Below, one piece after another: positions 1 through 9,280 of a stretch of DNA of 46,349 nt. Each line of letters opens with the position of its first letter. Position 1 is the first letter of the stretch. The stretch is from an uncultured Gammaproteobacteria bacterium. GTDB taxonomy: Bacteria; Pseudomonadota; Gammaproteobacteria; Pseudomonadales; Pseudohongiellaceae. Position numbers and translations under genes: made by a program. The DNA is taken from NCBI GenBank assembly GCA_913054495.1, contig CAJXIY010000011.1:1-46349 (forward strand), written 5' to 3'. Under the pieces are notes generated by a model, which saw only the letters and a program-made list of their open reading frames with translations, made no database searches and was not told where the DNA came from.

Positions 1-1
1 A

Positions 2-295
2 ATTAATATCATTCCCTTTAACCCGTTCTCGCTCAGTGATTACCGCCGACCCAGCGCCTCCTCTATCGCTAATTTCAGGCAGATTTTGAAGGCTGCGGGC
101 TTTACCGTAACGGTCAGGGCGACTCGCGGAGAGGATATTGGTGCTGCCTGTGGCCAACTGGTGGGTGACGTGCAGGATCAGACCCGGCGTAGCAGTCGCC
201 ATAAGCGGCTGGCTGCCGCCAGGCGCGGTGAAAAAATGTTCGCACGCGCTGATAATCTTGCCGTTGCGGCCGACAGAGTAGATAGAAACCTCTGA
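2..295 (+). CDS. rlmN: 23S rRNA/tRNA (adenine-C2)-methyltransferase RlmN, 3' end only
   Basis: This is the C-terminal part of the radical-SAM dual-specificity methyltransferase that methylates A2503 of 23S rRNA and A37 of some tRNAs. The reading frame is open from base 2 at the window edge, so the gene begins upstream. The translated edge reads [10 protein letters not shown], typical of the RlmN core, and is followed by [15 protein letters not shown], whose Cys is the conserved methyl-carrying cysteine near the C-terminus (C355 in E. coli). The TTG at base 86 is internal, not a start. pilW follows within tens of bases, as in other Gammaproteobacteria. The radical-SAM CxxxCxxC motif lies outside the window. 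Confidence 0.95.
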   Translation: MNIIPFNPFSLSDYRRPSASSIANFRQILKAAGFTVTVRATRGEDIGAACGQLVGDVQDQTRRSSRHKRLAAARRGEKMFARADNLAVAADRVDRNL

Positions 296-349
296 ATAAG
301 AGCGTAGCCTATGGCGCAGATTGCGAATAGTTCAGGAGAGCATATAAAG

Positions 350-1141
350 GTGCCCATTCAAAAGCTTATTTCATTGCTTGCGGCTGCAGCCGTGGCTGTC
401 CTGTTGTCATCCTGTGTCACCACGACGACTGGTGGCTACATGGTTGAGGCCTCAGAACAACAGGCAGTCCAGGACTATATCCGACTCGCGATCGCCTACT
501 ACGATTCTGACGATCTGATCACATCGAGGCGACATCTCAATAATGCACTGGCAATCGATGCGCGCAATGCGGACGCATATAATGTATTGGCATTAATCTC
601 TCAACGGGAGGGCGATCTGGATCTGGCGGAAGACGCCTTTCGTACCGCATTGGGGCACGATCGATCCAATTCCCGGGCCAGAAATAATTATGCGGTGCTG
701 TTGTTTGGTCAGGAACGTTTCAGCGAAGCCTATGATGAACTGGTGCGTGTGACCGGCAATGCGAACTATGACGGCAGGGCAGTCGCCTTTGAAAATCAAG
801 GCCGCAGTGCGTTGCGTCTGGGTCGCATCGATAATGCCAGCAATGCCTTTACGCGCGCACTTCGATTGAATGCCAACCTGCATATTTCCGCACTCGAGAT
901 GTCCTTGATCGAATTTAATCAGGAAAATAAGGATAGGGAACACCAGCTATTTCAACAATATTTAACCACCGTGCAATTCTATAGCATCCCCTACACGCCG
1001 AGGGCACTGCTGGCGGGAATACGAATTGAGGGCCACGCTCAAAATCAGGAAATCGTGGATACCTTCGCATTATTACTGACAAGTCTCTATCAGAATTCGC
1101 TGGAGTTCGAGACTTATCAACGGCTAAGTAATGCCCACTGA
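350..1141 (+). CDS. pilW: Type IV pilus biogenesis/stability lipoprotein PilW (PilF), TPR protein
   Basis: PilW/PilF is the outer-membrane pilotin-like lipoprotein needed for PilQ secretin multimer assembly in type IV pili. The protein has a lipoprotein signal ending in the lipobox LLSSC, then tetratricopeptide repeats (for example the segments around LNNALAIDARNADAYN and FTRALRLNANL). I prefer the GTG at 350: AGGAGAG lies about 9-11 bases upstream and this gives a 22-residue signal peptide. An ATG at 311 in the same frame has no clear ribosome binding site and would lengthen the N-terminus by 13 residues. The gene overlaps rodZ by 11 bases, which suggests translational coupling. The family call rests on length, lipobox, TPRs and position between rlmN and rodZ. 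Confidence 0.93.
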   Translation: MPIQKLISLLAAAAVAVLLSSCVTTTTGGYMVEASEQQAVQDYIRLAIAYYDSDDLITSRRHLNNALAIDARNADAYNVLALISQREGDLDLAEDAFRTALGHDRSNSRARNNYAVLLFGQERFSEAYDELVRVTGNANYDGRAVAFENQGRSALRLGRIDNASNAFTRALRLNANLHISALEMSLIEFNQENKDREHQLFQQYLTTVQFYSIPYTPRALLAGIRIEGHAQNQEIVDTFALLLTSLYQNSLEFETYQRLSNAH

Positions 1142-2132
1142 GGAGTCCGGGGAACAGGCGGAAGCAGGCGCCGAGAGTACAGAGACCACCGTGACTTTGG
1201 GTGAAATCCTGCGACAGGAACGGCTGCGCCATGGCCTGAGTGAGAAAGAAGTAGCAGATCGGCTTCATATCACCATGTACTACGTGAAGGCGCTGGAAGC
1301 CAATCAATTTGAAAAGCTGCCTGGTGCCGTATTCGCAAAGGGCTATATCAAAAATTACGCCTTACTACTGAATCTGGATGCCAGCGAACTGATTCCGCTG
1401 TATGAGGAAATCAGCAGGACGCAGTCGGCGGTGGCTGAGTCCGAGCTCGGCAACGACACGCGGCGAAAGCTGGACCGCAATAAGTTCTGGCTCGTGGTTT
1501 CAGTGCTGGTGTTCGTGGGTGGTTATACACTGCTGTGGCTCTACAACAATTTCGTCACCGAGGATGAGGTGGATGAGGCCGGGACGAGGCCATCACCAGG
1601 ACTGACCCAGGCCACGACCCCAACCACAGCAGCAGAACAGACAGCCAGCGCCGGCACCCCGCCGCAAACGCCCCGCTCGAGTCCCGTTGTTTCCGCCCAG
1701 CCAGACAGCAAACCCGTCTCCGATGGAAACTTTATTGCAGCCTTGGCAGCCATTGCCGACGGCAATTCACCTAACACCGCGCCGTCAACCCCGATCGGGT
1801 CGGCCACTATCGCGGTGGGGAATAGGGAAATCGATGCGCTGGCGTCCAGCCTTAAAAACACCCGGCTTATTGAGATTGGCTCTGGTGGTGAGGATTTACT
1901 GAGGATTACGTTTTCCGGTGAGAGCTGGATCGAAGTCAACGACGGTGAATCCAGGCAGATTTATCGGGATCTAGGAGCAGCCGGAGATGTGCTTGAGATC
2001 ACCGGCAATGCGCCCTTCAACATCCTGCTGGGAGATGCGCCATTTATTCGAATGTCGTTAAATGGGACAGAAATCGACGTTGGGGCTAAGATACGTGTCG
2101 ACAATTCTGCCCGCCTCACTGTAGGCTTGTAA
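1131..2132 (+). CDS. rodZ: Cytoskeleton protein RodZ (HTH, one TM helix, DUF4115)
   Basis: RodZ links the MreB cytoskeleton to the cell-wall elongation machinery. The 333-residue protein has a cytoplasmic Cro/CI-type helix-turn-helix (about residues 22-90, starting LGEILRQERLRHGLS), a single transmembrane helix (about 119-138), a Pro/Thr/Ala-rich periplasmic linker (about 150-200) and a C-terminal DUF4115 beta domain (about 250-333, containing SWIEVNDG). The topology and size match E. coli RodZ (337 residues). It starts inside the end of pilW and ends three bases before ispG, so pilW, rodZ and ispG are probably cotranscribed. Confidence 0.96.
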   Translation: MPTEESGEQAEAGAESTETTVTLGEILRQERLRHGLSEKEVADRLHITMYYVKALEANQFEKLPGAVFAKGYIKNYALLLNLDASELIPLYEEISRTQSAVAESELGNDTRRKLDRNKFWLVVSVLVFVGGYTLLWLYNNFVTEDEVDEAGTRPSPGLTQATTPTTAAEQTASAGTPPQTPRSSPVVSAQPDSKPVSDGNFIAALAAIADGNSPNTAPSTPIGSATIAVGNREIDALASSLKNTRLIEIGSGGEDLLRITFSGESWIEVNDGESRQIYRDLGAAGDVLEITGNAPFNILLGDAPFIRMSLNGTEIDVGAKIRVDNSARLTVGL

Positions 2133-2135
2133 GTC

Positions 2136-3248
2136 ATGAATCCCAATCCGCTTATTTCCCGTCGCAAAACCCGCCAGATCATGGTGGGCAACGTTGCCGT
2201 GGGCGGTGATGCACTCATTTCCGTGCAGAGCATGACCAACACGGAAACCTGCGACGTAGAGGCCACACTGGCTCAAATTTCACGCCTGGTAGCGGCCGGT
2301 GTGGATATCGTGCGGGTGTCTGTACCCAGCATGGATGCCGCCGAAGCCTTCAAGGTAATCCTCTCTAAGGTACAGGTGCCACTGGTCGCCGATATCCACT
2401 TCGACCATCGTATCGCCCTCAAAGTGCTGGATTACGGCGTCGATTGTCTGCGCATTAATCCGGGCAATATAGGCAATGAACAGCGCATCCGAGCCGTCGT
2501 CGATAGTGCAAAAGACAAAGGCATACCGTTGCGAATCGGGGTAAATGCGGGGTCGCTGGGCAAGGCTCTGCTGCGTAAATACCGGGAGCCGAATGCCGAG
2601 GCCATGGTTGAGTCTGCGCTCAATCAGATTGAGATACTGGACAAGCTGGACTTTCAGGACTTCAAGATTTCTCTCAAGTCTTCGGAAATCTTTATGACCC
2701 TAAAGGCCTATCGTATCTTGTCATCACAGATAGAGCAGCCGTTTCACCTAGGTATCACGGAGGCAGGGGGCTTGCGCTCCGGCACCGTAAAGTCGGCCAT
2801 CGGCCTGGGATCGCTGTTGATGGAAGGCATCGGCGATACTATTCGAATATCCCTGGCGGCGGATCCGGTGGAAGAAGTGAAAGTAGGCTTCGATATCCTG
2901 AAGAGCCTGGGCCTGCGTCACCGTGGCGTAAACCTGGTTGCCTGTCCCAGTTGTTCCCGGCAAAACTTCGATGTAATCAGCGTGGTCAATGAATTGGAAT
3001 CCCGTCTCGAAGACATCACCACAGCGATAGACGTTGCCGTCATCGGCTGTATCGTTAATGGCCCGGGTGAGGCCAAGGTGGCCGAGATCGGCCTGACCGG
3101 CGCCAGCCCGAATAACCTGGTTTATGTGGATGGGGTGCCGGATCACAAAATAGGTAACGCCAATCTTGTAGATGAGCTCGAAGCAATGGTTCGAGCGCGG
3201 GTTATGGAAAAACAGGCGCTAGAGAAGGACATTATTGCCACAGGCTAA
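2136..3248 (+). CDS. ispG: 4-hydroxy-3-methylbut-2-enyl diphosphate synthase (flavodoxin/ferredoxin), IspG
   Basis: IspG (GcpE) converts 2-C-methyl-D-erythritol 2,4-cyclodiphosphate to HMBPP in the MEP isoprenoid pathway with a [4Fe-4S] cluster. At 370 residues it is almost the E. coli length (372). The cluster ligands appear at C270 and C273 (CPSC), C305 (GCIVNGPGE) and E312, the same positions as in E. coli IspG. An N-terminal TIM-barrel (about 1-250) precedes the cluster domain. The next gene's reading frame is open back into the end of ispG, but the real hisS start is downstream. Confidence 0.98.
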   Translation: MNPNPLISRRKTRQIMVGNVAVGGDALISVQSMTNTETCDVEATLAQISRLVAAGVDIVRVSVPSMDAAEAFKVILSKVQVPLVADIHFDHRIALKVLDYGVDCLRINPGNIGNEQRIRAVVDSAKDKGIPLRIGVNAGSLGKALLRKYREPNAEAMVESALNQIEILDKLDFQDFKISLKSSEIFMTLKAYRILSSQIEQPFHLGITEAGGLRSGTVKSAIGLGSLLMEGIGDTIRISLAADPVEEVKVGFDILKSLGLRHRGVNLVACPSCSRQNFDVISVVNELESRLEDITTAIDVAVIGCIVNGPGEAKVAEIGLTGASPNNLVYVDGVPDHKIGNANLVDELEAMVRARVMEKQALEKDIIATG

Positions 3249-3294
3249 GAGCCGGGCGCCCAGTACCGACGATATAAGTAACCGAATCTGCACT

Positions 3295-4593
3295 ATGGCC
3301 AAACTACAAGCTATCCGCGGGATGAATGACATCCTCCCAGCGCAATCACCGACCTGGCAATATCTTGAAACTTGCTTTTCCCGCGTGGTTCAAAGCTTTG
3401 GTTACAGAGAGATTCGATTTCCTATCCTCGAGCAAACCCAATTGTTCAAGCGCTCGATCGGGGAAGTCACCGATATCGTCGAAAAGGAGATGTATAGTTT
3501 CGATGACCGTAACGGCGACAGCCTGACCCTGCGACCCGAAGGCACCGCCGGCTGTGTGCGGGCGGCAGATCAACATGGCCTGCTATACAACCAGCAACAG
3601 CGGCTCTGGTACCAAGGTCCCATGTTCAGGCATGAGCGCCCCCAGAAAGGCCGTTATCGCCAATTTCATCAATTCGGCATAGAGGCATTTGGCATGGCGG
3701 GGCCCGATATCGATGCGGAGATTATCCAATTGGCCGCGATACTGTGGCGCGAACTGGATTTGACCGACTTCGTGGTCCTGGAGATTAATAATATTGGGAG
3801 TGCCGAGGACCGGCAGCGCTACGGCCAGGCCCTGAGAGAATTTCTCGAGTCGAAATCGGAGCAGCTCGATGACGATGCCCGCAAGCGCTTGGTCAGCAAT
3901 CCCATGCGGGTGCTGGACAGCAAGAATCCTGCGGTACAGGCGGCGTTAAGCGATGCACCGCTGCTGGTTGATTTCGTCAGTGCCGACAGCCAGGCTCAGG
4001 TACGGCAATTGCAGCGCCTGCTGAAGGCTGCCGGAATTAGCTATAGGGAAAATCCACGCCTGGTGCGGGGTCTGGATTATTACAATAACTGCGTATTCGA
4101 ATGGACTACGGAGTCCCTCGGAGCCCAGGGTGCGGTGTGTGGTGGCGGTCGCTATGATGGCCTGGTTGCGCAGCTGGGCGGCAAGCCGACGCTGGCGGCC
4201 GGCTTCGCAATCGGAGTCGAGCGACTGGTGCTGATGCTGGATTCCCTGCTGAAAGTACCCGATTCCACGTGTCAGCGAATCGGCGTGTATGTGCTGGTGG
4301 TTGGCAGCAACCTGGCCGGGCAGGGCCTGCAGTTGAGTCAGCAAATCCGTGATCACTACCCGCAACTGGGGGTGATTTGTCACTGCGGGGGTGGTAAATA
4401 CAACAATCAGTTAAAGCGTGCCTTCAATAGTGGCGCCGGCCTGGCTGTGATTCTGGAGCAGGAAGACGACGCCGAGACGCCACTCGCTGAGGTGAAAATC
4501 CGTAGCCTGGATGATGCTGGGGTATCGACGACGGTTGCAATAGGCGACAGCATAGAGAAAGTGGGCGAATTTCTCGGTATTTCAGCGTCATAG
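3295..4593 (+). CDS. hisS: Histidyl-tRNA synthetase
   Basis: Class II aminoacyl-tRNA synthetase charging tRNA-His. The usual N-terminus MAKLQAIRGMNDILP begins at the ATG at 3295. The frame is open upstream to a TTG at 3235 inside ispG, but that extension (20 residues) is not conserved-looking, so 3295 is chosen. Visible features are motif 2 (MFRHERPQKGRYRQFHQFG), the histidine-specific loop RGLDYYNNCVFEW, the GGRYDGL segment, and a C-terminal anticodon-binding domain (about 330-432). The 432-residue length fits the family. It follows ispG by 46 bases, as is common in Gammaproteobacteria. Confidence 0.97.
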   Translation: MAKLQAIRGMNDILPAQSPTWQYLETCFSRVVQSFGYREIRFPILEQTQLFKRSIGEVTDIVEKEMYSFDDRNGDSLTLRPEGTAGCVRAADQHGLLYNQQQRLWYQGPMFRHERPQKGRYRQFHQFGIEAFGMAGPDIDAEIIQLAAILWRELDLTDFVVLEINNIGSAEDRQRYGQALREFLESKSEQLDDDARKRLVSNPMRVLDSKNPAVQAALSDAPLLVDFVSADSQAQVRQLQRLLKAAGISYRENPRLVRGLDYYNNCVFEWTTESLGAQGAVCGGGRYDGLVAQLGGKPTLAAGFAIGVERLVLMLDSLLKVPDSTCQRIGVYVLVVGSNLAGQGLQLSQQIRDHYPQLGVICHCGGGKYNNQLKRAFNSGAGLAVILEQEDDAETPLAEVKIRSLDDAGVSTTVAIGDSIEKVGEFLGISAS

Positions 4594-4751
4594 AGCCCGT
4601 TGAGAACATTGCACCGTGCCCTGTAGCACGCAAACATGTAGAATTAGCACTTTTTCGCTGGGCCGACCGTAGCCGTTGGATGAACGCGGTATTCGGAACC
4701 AATTGGAATAATCCAGATCGAATCTAATTGAAGCAGAAACAGGAGTGAGTC
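4594..4751 (+). other. hisS-yfgM intergenic segment
   Basis: This 158-base gap is the longest in the left housekeeping cluster. It contains a small hairpin (CGTGC/GCACG, about 4615-4629) without a T-tract, and a TAGAAT hexamer at 4639-4644 that could be a -10 element, but no convincing -35 is placed for it. An AGGAG at 4741-4745 is the yfgM ribosome binding site. A promoter for yfgM-bamB-der here is plausible but not shown. Confidence 0.35.
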
Positions 4752-5420
4752 GTGGCGTTAAACGCGGCAGAAGAAGAGACAGTAGAAGCCATCAAGAAGT
4801 GGTGGGATGAAAACGGCAAACAGCTGGTATTGATGATCGTGGTGGTGATGGCAGGCTATGGCGGTTGGTTTCTTTGGCAAAATGTCCGACTCGCCAGCGC
4901 GGATGCGGCGTCAGATCTGTACGAAGAGATTCTGAGCATAGCCGCGGTGACCGAAGGGGTAACGGTTAACGCCGCAGACGGTGCCCGGGTACTCGAACTG
5001 GCCGACGAATTGCGGGCCGAGCACGGCGGTTCTATCTATGCCCTGTTTGCTTCTCTGTTCGATGCCCAGCAAGCGGTGAGGGTTAATGATCTGGAGGCGG
5101 CAGAGTCATCGTTGCAATGGATATTGGATAATCAGCAAACCGGGTTTTTCAAGCAGACCGACGGCGGACTGATCCTCACGACCCAGCTGCGAATGGGCCG
5201 GGTTATCCTGGCAAGAGGTGATGCCGAGCGCGCCCTGATCCTGGTAAACAACGTCAACCCGGTATCATATGAACCGGGATTCGCCGAGCTCAGAGGCGAT
5301 ATTTACTTCGCCCTGGGGCGGATTGTCGATGCGCGGGAAGCCTACGTAGCTGCGCAGCAGGCCGGTTCCAATAGCGATGCCCTACGCATGAAGCTTGACA
5401 ATCTCAGCGACGAAAGTTGA
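4752..5420 (+). CDS. yfgM: YfgM family ancillary SecYEG translocon subunit (TPR)
   Basis: YfgM is an inner-membrane protein that associates with SecYEG and the PpiD chaperone, holding a periplasmic TPR-like domain near emerging outer-membrane proteins. This 222-residue protein has a short cytoplasmic N-terminus with the family-like segment EEETVEAIKKWWDENG, one transmembrane helix (about residues 25-42, VLMIVVVMAGYGGWFLW) and helical repeats after it. The GTG start is supported by AGGAG six bases upstream; no better ATG exists nearby. The reading frame ends 19 bases before the chosen bamB start, and the yfgM-bamB-der order is conserved. Confidence 0.94.
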   Translation: MALNAAEEETVEAIKKWWDENGKQLVLMIVVVMAGYGGWFLWQNVRLASADAASDLYEEILSIAAVTEGVTVNAADGARVLELADELRAEHGGSIYALFASLFDAQQAVRVNDLEAAESSLQWILDNQQTGFFKQTDGGLILTTQLRMGRVILARGDAERALILVNNVNPVSYEPGFAELRGDIYFALGRIVDAREAYVAAQQAGSNSDALRMKLDNLSDES

Positions 5421-5439
5421 GTTTTCCGAAACAACAATT

Positions 5440-6672
5440 ATGAATAAACCCCACATTATTTCCACACACTGCGCCACATACTCTGCTAACTCCAGGTTGC
5501 GGGGGAGCCATCTACGCCTGGCTGTCGCCGCCGTGTTAGCGCTGGTTCTGTCCGGCTGCAACTACCTCAATCCGTTGAACTGGTTTGATGGCGATGATGA
5601 GGTCAATGTGCCGGTGGAGTTGGGCGCATTCGATAGGGAAGTGGAAATGAACCGGCAATGGCGTGTCACCGTGGGTAATGGCCAGGGTGATAACTATACA
5701 AAAATTACGCCGATAATCGACAGCGGTGTGATCTATGCTGCGAGTGTAAACGGCGTCGTGCTTGCAGTTGAACTATCCACCGGAAACGTGCTGTGGCGGC
5801 AACGTCTAGCGTCTACTATCACCGGTGGTGTGGGTGCGGGTGAGGGATTGGTCATGATCGGTACCGAGGACGCCGAGGTAGTCGCGCTGGATCAGAGTAA
5901 TGGTGAGATCTTGTGGACGGCTGCGGTCTCCAGCGAAGTGCTCTCGGCGCCACAAACCAATGGTGATATCGCCGTCGCCCAGACCGTGGATGGCAAACTG
6001 GTGGCACTGGAAGCAAGCGATGGCAGCCAGCGCTGGACCTATGAAACCACCTTGCCGGCATTGACCCTGCGCGGTACCAGTCAACCAGTCATCACGCCTT
6101 CAGGGTCGGTTATCGCAGGATTCAGCAATGGCACGCTGATTTCCGTGGCCGCAGACGATGGCGTCCTGTTCTGGGAGGAACGGGTGGCGGTACCCGAGGG
6201 TCAGTACGATATCGATCGTGTGATCGATGTGGATGGCAATTTATTGCTCGATGGTAATCGAATTCTTGCCGCCAGCTACCAGGGCAATCTGATGGCCTTC
6301 GAAATCACCTCCGGTCGCATCGTTTGGGGTATGCAGGCTTCGAGCTATCACGGCATGGAGCAGGGTTTCGGCAATATTTACTACAGTGATGACGAGAGCC
6401 GCGTCATCGCCATCAGAGACAATAGTGAAGACGTGGTTTGGGAAAACACCGATCTTCATTTCCGGTCGATTACGGCGCCGACTGCGATTGGCAATTATAT
6501 TGCCGTGGCTGATTTCGAGGGCTACATCCATCTCATTTCCCAGGTCGATGGTCGCCTGGTTGGTCGCTTTCAGTTCGACGGCGACGGTGTTCGGGCAAAT
6601 TTGCTGGCGAATGACGGCACGCTTTATGTTTTCAGTAACGATGGCACTCTCGCGGCCCTCAGTTTGCAATGA
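5440..6672 (+). CDS. bamB: Outer membrane protein assembly factor BamB (lipoprotein beta-propeller)
   Basis: BamB is a lipoprotein of the BAM complex that inserts beta-barrel proteins into the outer membrane. The ATG at 5440 gives a 410-residue precursor with the lipobox LSGC (Cys about residue 40) followed by NYLNPLNWFDG. The rest is an eight-bladed propeller of PQQ-like repeats, seen as recurring xGxxxW segments (ELSTGNVLWRQ, DQSNGEILWTA, EASDGSQRWTY). The frame is open back to a TTG at 5395 inside yfgM, which would bury the signal peptide and is rejected. BamB resembles quinoprotein propellers in fold but does not bind PQQ. Confidence 0.96.
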   Translation: MNKPHIISTHCATYSANSRLRGSHLRLAVAAVLALVLSGCNYLNPLNWFDGDDEVNVPVELGAFDREVEMNRQWRVTVGNGQGDNYTKITPIIDSGVIYAASVNGVVLAVELSTGNVLWRQRLASTITGGVGAGEGLVMIGTEDAEVVALDQSNGEILWTAAVSSEVLSAPQTNGDIAVAQTVDGKLVALEASDGSQRWTYETTLPALTLRGTSQPVITPSGSVIAGFSNGTLISVAADDGVLFWEERVAVPEGQYDIDRVIDVDGNLLLDGNRILAASYQGNLMAFEITSGRIVWGMQASSYHGMEQGFGNIYYSDDESRVIAIRDNSEDVVWENTDLHFRSITAPTAIGNYIAVADFEGYIHLISQVDGRLVGRFQFDGDGVRANLLANDGTLYVFSNDGTLAALSLQ

Positions 6673-6693
6673 TTATCCCACCAGGTTTGTACC

Positions 6694-8094
6694 ATGCGGC
6701 CAGTTATCGCCATCGTTGGTCGTCCCAACGTCGGTAAATCGACACTGTTCAATCGTCTCACCCGGAGTCGTGATGCCATCGTGGCTAATATTCCGGGGCT
6801 GACCCGTGACCGTCAATACGGTGATGGACAGCTGGGCAAGCAGCATTTCATCGCCATCGACACCGGGGGTATCACCGGCTATGAAGATGGCATCGATCAT
6901 GAGATGGCGTCGCAATCGCTGCAGGCTATCGAAGAATCCGATATCTGCCTGTTTCTGGTCGATGCCAAGGATGGGCTCACACCCGACGACAACAAGATTG
7001 TCGACTATCTGCGCAAGAACAACAAAAACAGCTATCTGCTGGTAAACAAAATCGATGGCCTGGATCCGGACCAGGCGATGGCGGATTTTTATAGCCTGGG
7101 AATGGCCGATTTGTTCCCGATCACGGCAACACATGGTCGTGGCGTAAGCAGCATGCTGGCTCGGGTGTTGAAGGATTTTTCCGATGAGGATGAAGCCGGC
7201 ACCGAAGTAGTCGCAGCGAAGGGTATTAAGATTGCCATCGCCGGCAGGCCCAACGTGGGCAAGTCCACCCTGGTTAATCGCATGCTCGGAGAGGATCGGG
7301 TCGTGGTCTTCGATGAGCCGGGCACGACACGTGATAGTGTTTATATTCCTTTCGAGCGTCGGGGCGTACCCTATACCCTGATCGACACTGCGGGTATCAG
7401 AAGGCGCGGCAAGACCAAAGAGACCGTGGAGAAATTTTCTGTGGTTAAGGCCTTGCAGGCAATACAGGACGCCAATGTCGTGGTGCTGATCGTAGACGCC
7501 CGTACCGGTATCGTGGAGCAGGATTTACACCTGTTGGGCTATGTCATCGAGACCGGCCGCGCCCTGGTGATTGCACTGAATAAATGGGATGGCATGGAGA
7601 GTGCAGACAAGGATCATATTAAAACCGAGATCAGGCGGCGTTTTATCTTCGTCGACTTCGCCAGGCTTCATTTCATTTCCGCGAAGTATGGCACCGGCGT
7701 GGGAGATTTGTATAAGTCCATACATAAGGCGTATGACTCCGCTAATAAGAAACTTGCCACCAATAAACTCACACAAATATTGCAGGATGCGGTGCTTGAC
7801 CATGCGCCGCCAATGGCGGCCGGTCGACGCATCAAACTGCGCTACGCTCATAGCGGGGGTCATAACCCGCCGATCATTGTCATTCATGGCAAACAGACTG
7901 AAAAGCTACCGGGACATTATAGTCGTTATCTGGAAAAAACATTTCGTAAGAGATTGAAGCTGGAAGGCACGCCGATAAAAATCGTACTGCGGTCCGATGA
8001 CAATCCCTTCGTCAAGGGCGAGGAAAATCTTAACCAGCAACAAGTTGCGCGCAAGCGAAGAATTCGCAAGAATCGAAAACTCGCAAAACAATAG
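6694..8094 (+). CDS. der: Ribosome-associated GTPase Der (EngA)
   Basis: Essential double-GTPase needed for 50S subunit maturation. Two G domains in tandem are visible: the first with the P-loop GRPNVGKST at residue 8 and DTGG G3 motif, the second with another GRPNVGKST near residue 185, DTAG ([12 protein letters not shown]) and NKWD G4 motif. A C-terminal KH-like domain follows (about 355-445), ending in a basic tail ([15 protein letters not shown]). The 466-residue length is normal. It lies 21 bases after bamB. Confidence 0.98.
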   Translation: MRPVIAIVGRPNVGKSTLFNRLTRSRDAIVANIPGLTRDRQYGDGQLGKQHFIAIDTGGITGYEDGIDHEMASQSLQAIEESDICLFLVDAKDGLTPDDNKIVDYLRKNNKNSYLLVNKIDGLDPDQAMADFYSLGMADLFPITATHGRGVSSMLARVLKDFSDEDEAGTEVVAAKGIKIAIAGRPNVGKSTLVNRMLGEDRVVVFDEPGTTRDSVYIPFERRGVPYTLIDTAGIRRRGKTKETVEKFSVVKALQAIQDANVVVLIVDARTGIVEQDLHLLGYVIETGRALVIALNKWDGMESADKDHIKTEIRRRFIFVDFARLHFISAKYGTGVGDLYKSIHKAYDSANKKLATNKLTQILQDAVLDHAPPMAAGRRIKLRYAHSGGHNPPIIVIHGKQTEKLPGHYSRYLEKTFRKRLKLEGTPIKIVLRSDDNPFVKGEENLNQQQVARKRRIRKNRKLAKQ

Positions 8095-8133
8095 GCTGGT
8101 TTTATTGCGCAGAAAGAACAGGGCGGCAAGAAT

Positions 8134-9117
8134 ATGGCAGTAACACTCGAAGATATCTCCCAGGCGGCTGCCCGTCTGCAAGGGGTGGCGGTAAAAACGC
8201 CGCTGTTGCAATCGAATGTTCTTAACGAGCGCCTGGGGGCCGAAGTATTTCTCAAGCCTGAGTGTCTGCAACATATAGGCGCTTTCAAATTTCGCGGTGC
8301 CTATAATCGCATCTGCCAACTAAGCGACACGGAAAAAGCCTTCGGCGTGGTTGCCTATTCGTCTGGCAACCATGCCCAGGGCGTCGCCTATGCGGCAAAG
8401 CTGCTGGGGCTGCAGGCGACTATCGTGATGCCAACAGACGCACCGTCGATAAAGAAAGAAGGCACGGAAAAATTGGGAGCAGCGATACGGTTCTACGACC
8501 GACATAGCGAATCCCGAGAAGACATTGCCGCGGAAATTGCGGAAAGCACCGGCGCGATCCTGATTCCGGCTTTCGATGATGAGGATATTATCGCCGGTCA
8601 GGGCACGGTGGGTCTTGAACTCATGCAGCAGCTCGCAGACATTGATAGGGTGCCGGATAGGGTATTGAGCCCTTGCGGCGGTGGTGGCCTGTTAGCGGGC
8701 GTGTCTACAGCCGTTAAGGCGCTGCATCCGCCGACCCAGATCTATGGTGTGGAGCCGGAAAATTTTGACGACCACCGGCGCTCGAAATTGGCCGGGGAGC
8801 GCATCAGCATAGACGGCAACAGCCCAACCCTGTGCGATGCGCTGATGGCCAAGACGCCGGGAGAAATAACCTGGTCCATCAATAGCGAGACAGTGGATGA
8901 TTATCTCGTGGTTAGCGAAGATGACATCGCCCATGCGGTGAGCTATGCCTTTCGCTATCTGAAGCTAGTGGTAGAGCCGGGTGGGGCGGCGGCACTGGCG
9001 GCATTGCTAGGAAACAAGCTGGAAGTTGCCGGTGAAACCGTGGGCCTGGTCTTGTCCGGTGGCAATATGGACGCCCAGACCCTACACCTTTGTCTGCAAC
9101 AGTATCCGACGGTGTAA
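8134..9117 (+). CDS. PLP-dependent threonine/serine dehydratase-like protein (fold type II)
   Basis: Fold-type-II PLP enzyme of the threonine dehydratase / serine racemase group, which eliminates water and ammonia from hydroxy-amino acids or racemises serine. The PLP lysine is K52 in GAFKFRGAYN, followed by SSGNHAQGVAYAAKLLG and the phosphate-binding glycine loop CGGGGLLAG. At 327 residues it lacks the C-terminal ACT-like regulatory domain of biosynthetic IlvA, so a catabolic TdcB-like, hydroxyaspartate dehydratase-like or racemase role is more likely; the sequence does not separate these. It is 39 bases after der and may be read from the same transcript. Confidence 0.9.
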   Translation: MAVTLEDISQAAARLQGVAVKTPLLQSNVLNERLGAEVFLKPECLQHIGAFKFRGAYNRICQLSDTEKAFGVVAYSSGNHAQGVAYAAKLLGLQATIVMPTDAPSIKKEGTEKLGAAIRFYDRHSESREDIAAEIAESTGAILIPAFDDEDIIAGQGTVGLELMQQLADIDRVPDRVLSPCGGGGLLAGVSTAVKALHPPTQIYGVEPENFDDHRRSKLAGERISIDGNSPTLCDALMAKTPGEITWSINSETVDDYLVVSEDDIAHAVSYAFRYLKLVVEPGGAAALAALLGNKLEVAGETVGLVLSGGNMDAQTLHLCLQQYPTV

Positions 9118-9280
9118 GTGGTTTGTTAAACATACCGTGCCAGAGCTGGGTTCCGGCTCGACTCCCGAGGTGGAAGCATGGAAAAAATTCTTCTCTCGAT
9201 ACCAGGCTGTATCTTTTTCGGCTGGGTGCAGAGGGGTTCTAAGCAGATGGGTGTTTTACGAATTTGGAGAATGGATAGCA

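Noticed and set aside
1402..1939. Alternative frames inside rodZ
   Set aside because: The Pro/Thr/Ala-rich linker of RodZ leaves other frames open by composition.
5440..6672. BamB as a sixth PQQ dehydrogenase
   Set aside because: It shares the propeller repeats but has the BamB lipobox, lacks the catalytic Asp region, and lies in the conserved yfgM-bamB-der order.
9026..9280. N-terminal extension of the MBL-fold gene
   Set aside because: It overlaps the dehydratase gene for 92 bases, has no family-like sequence, and a better start with a ribosome binding site is at 9281.
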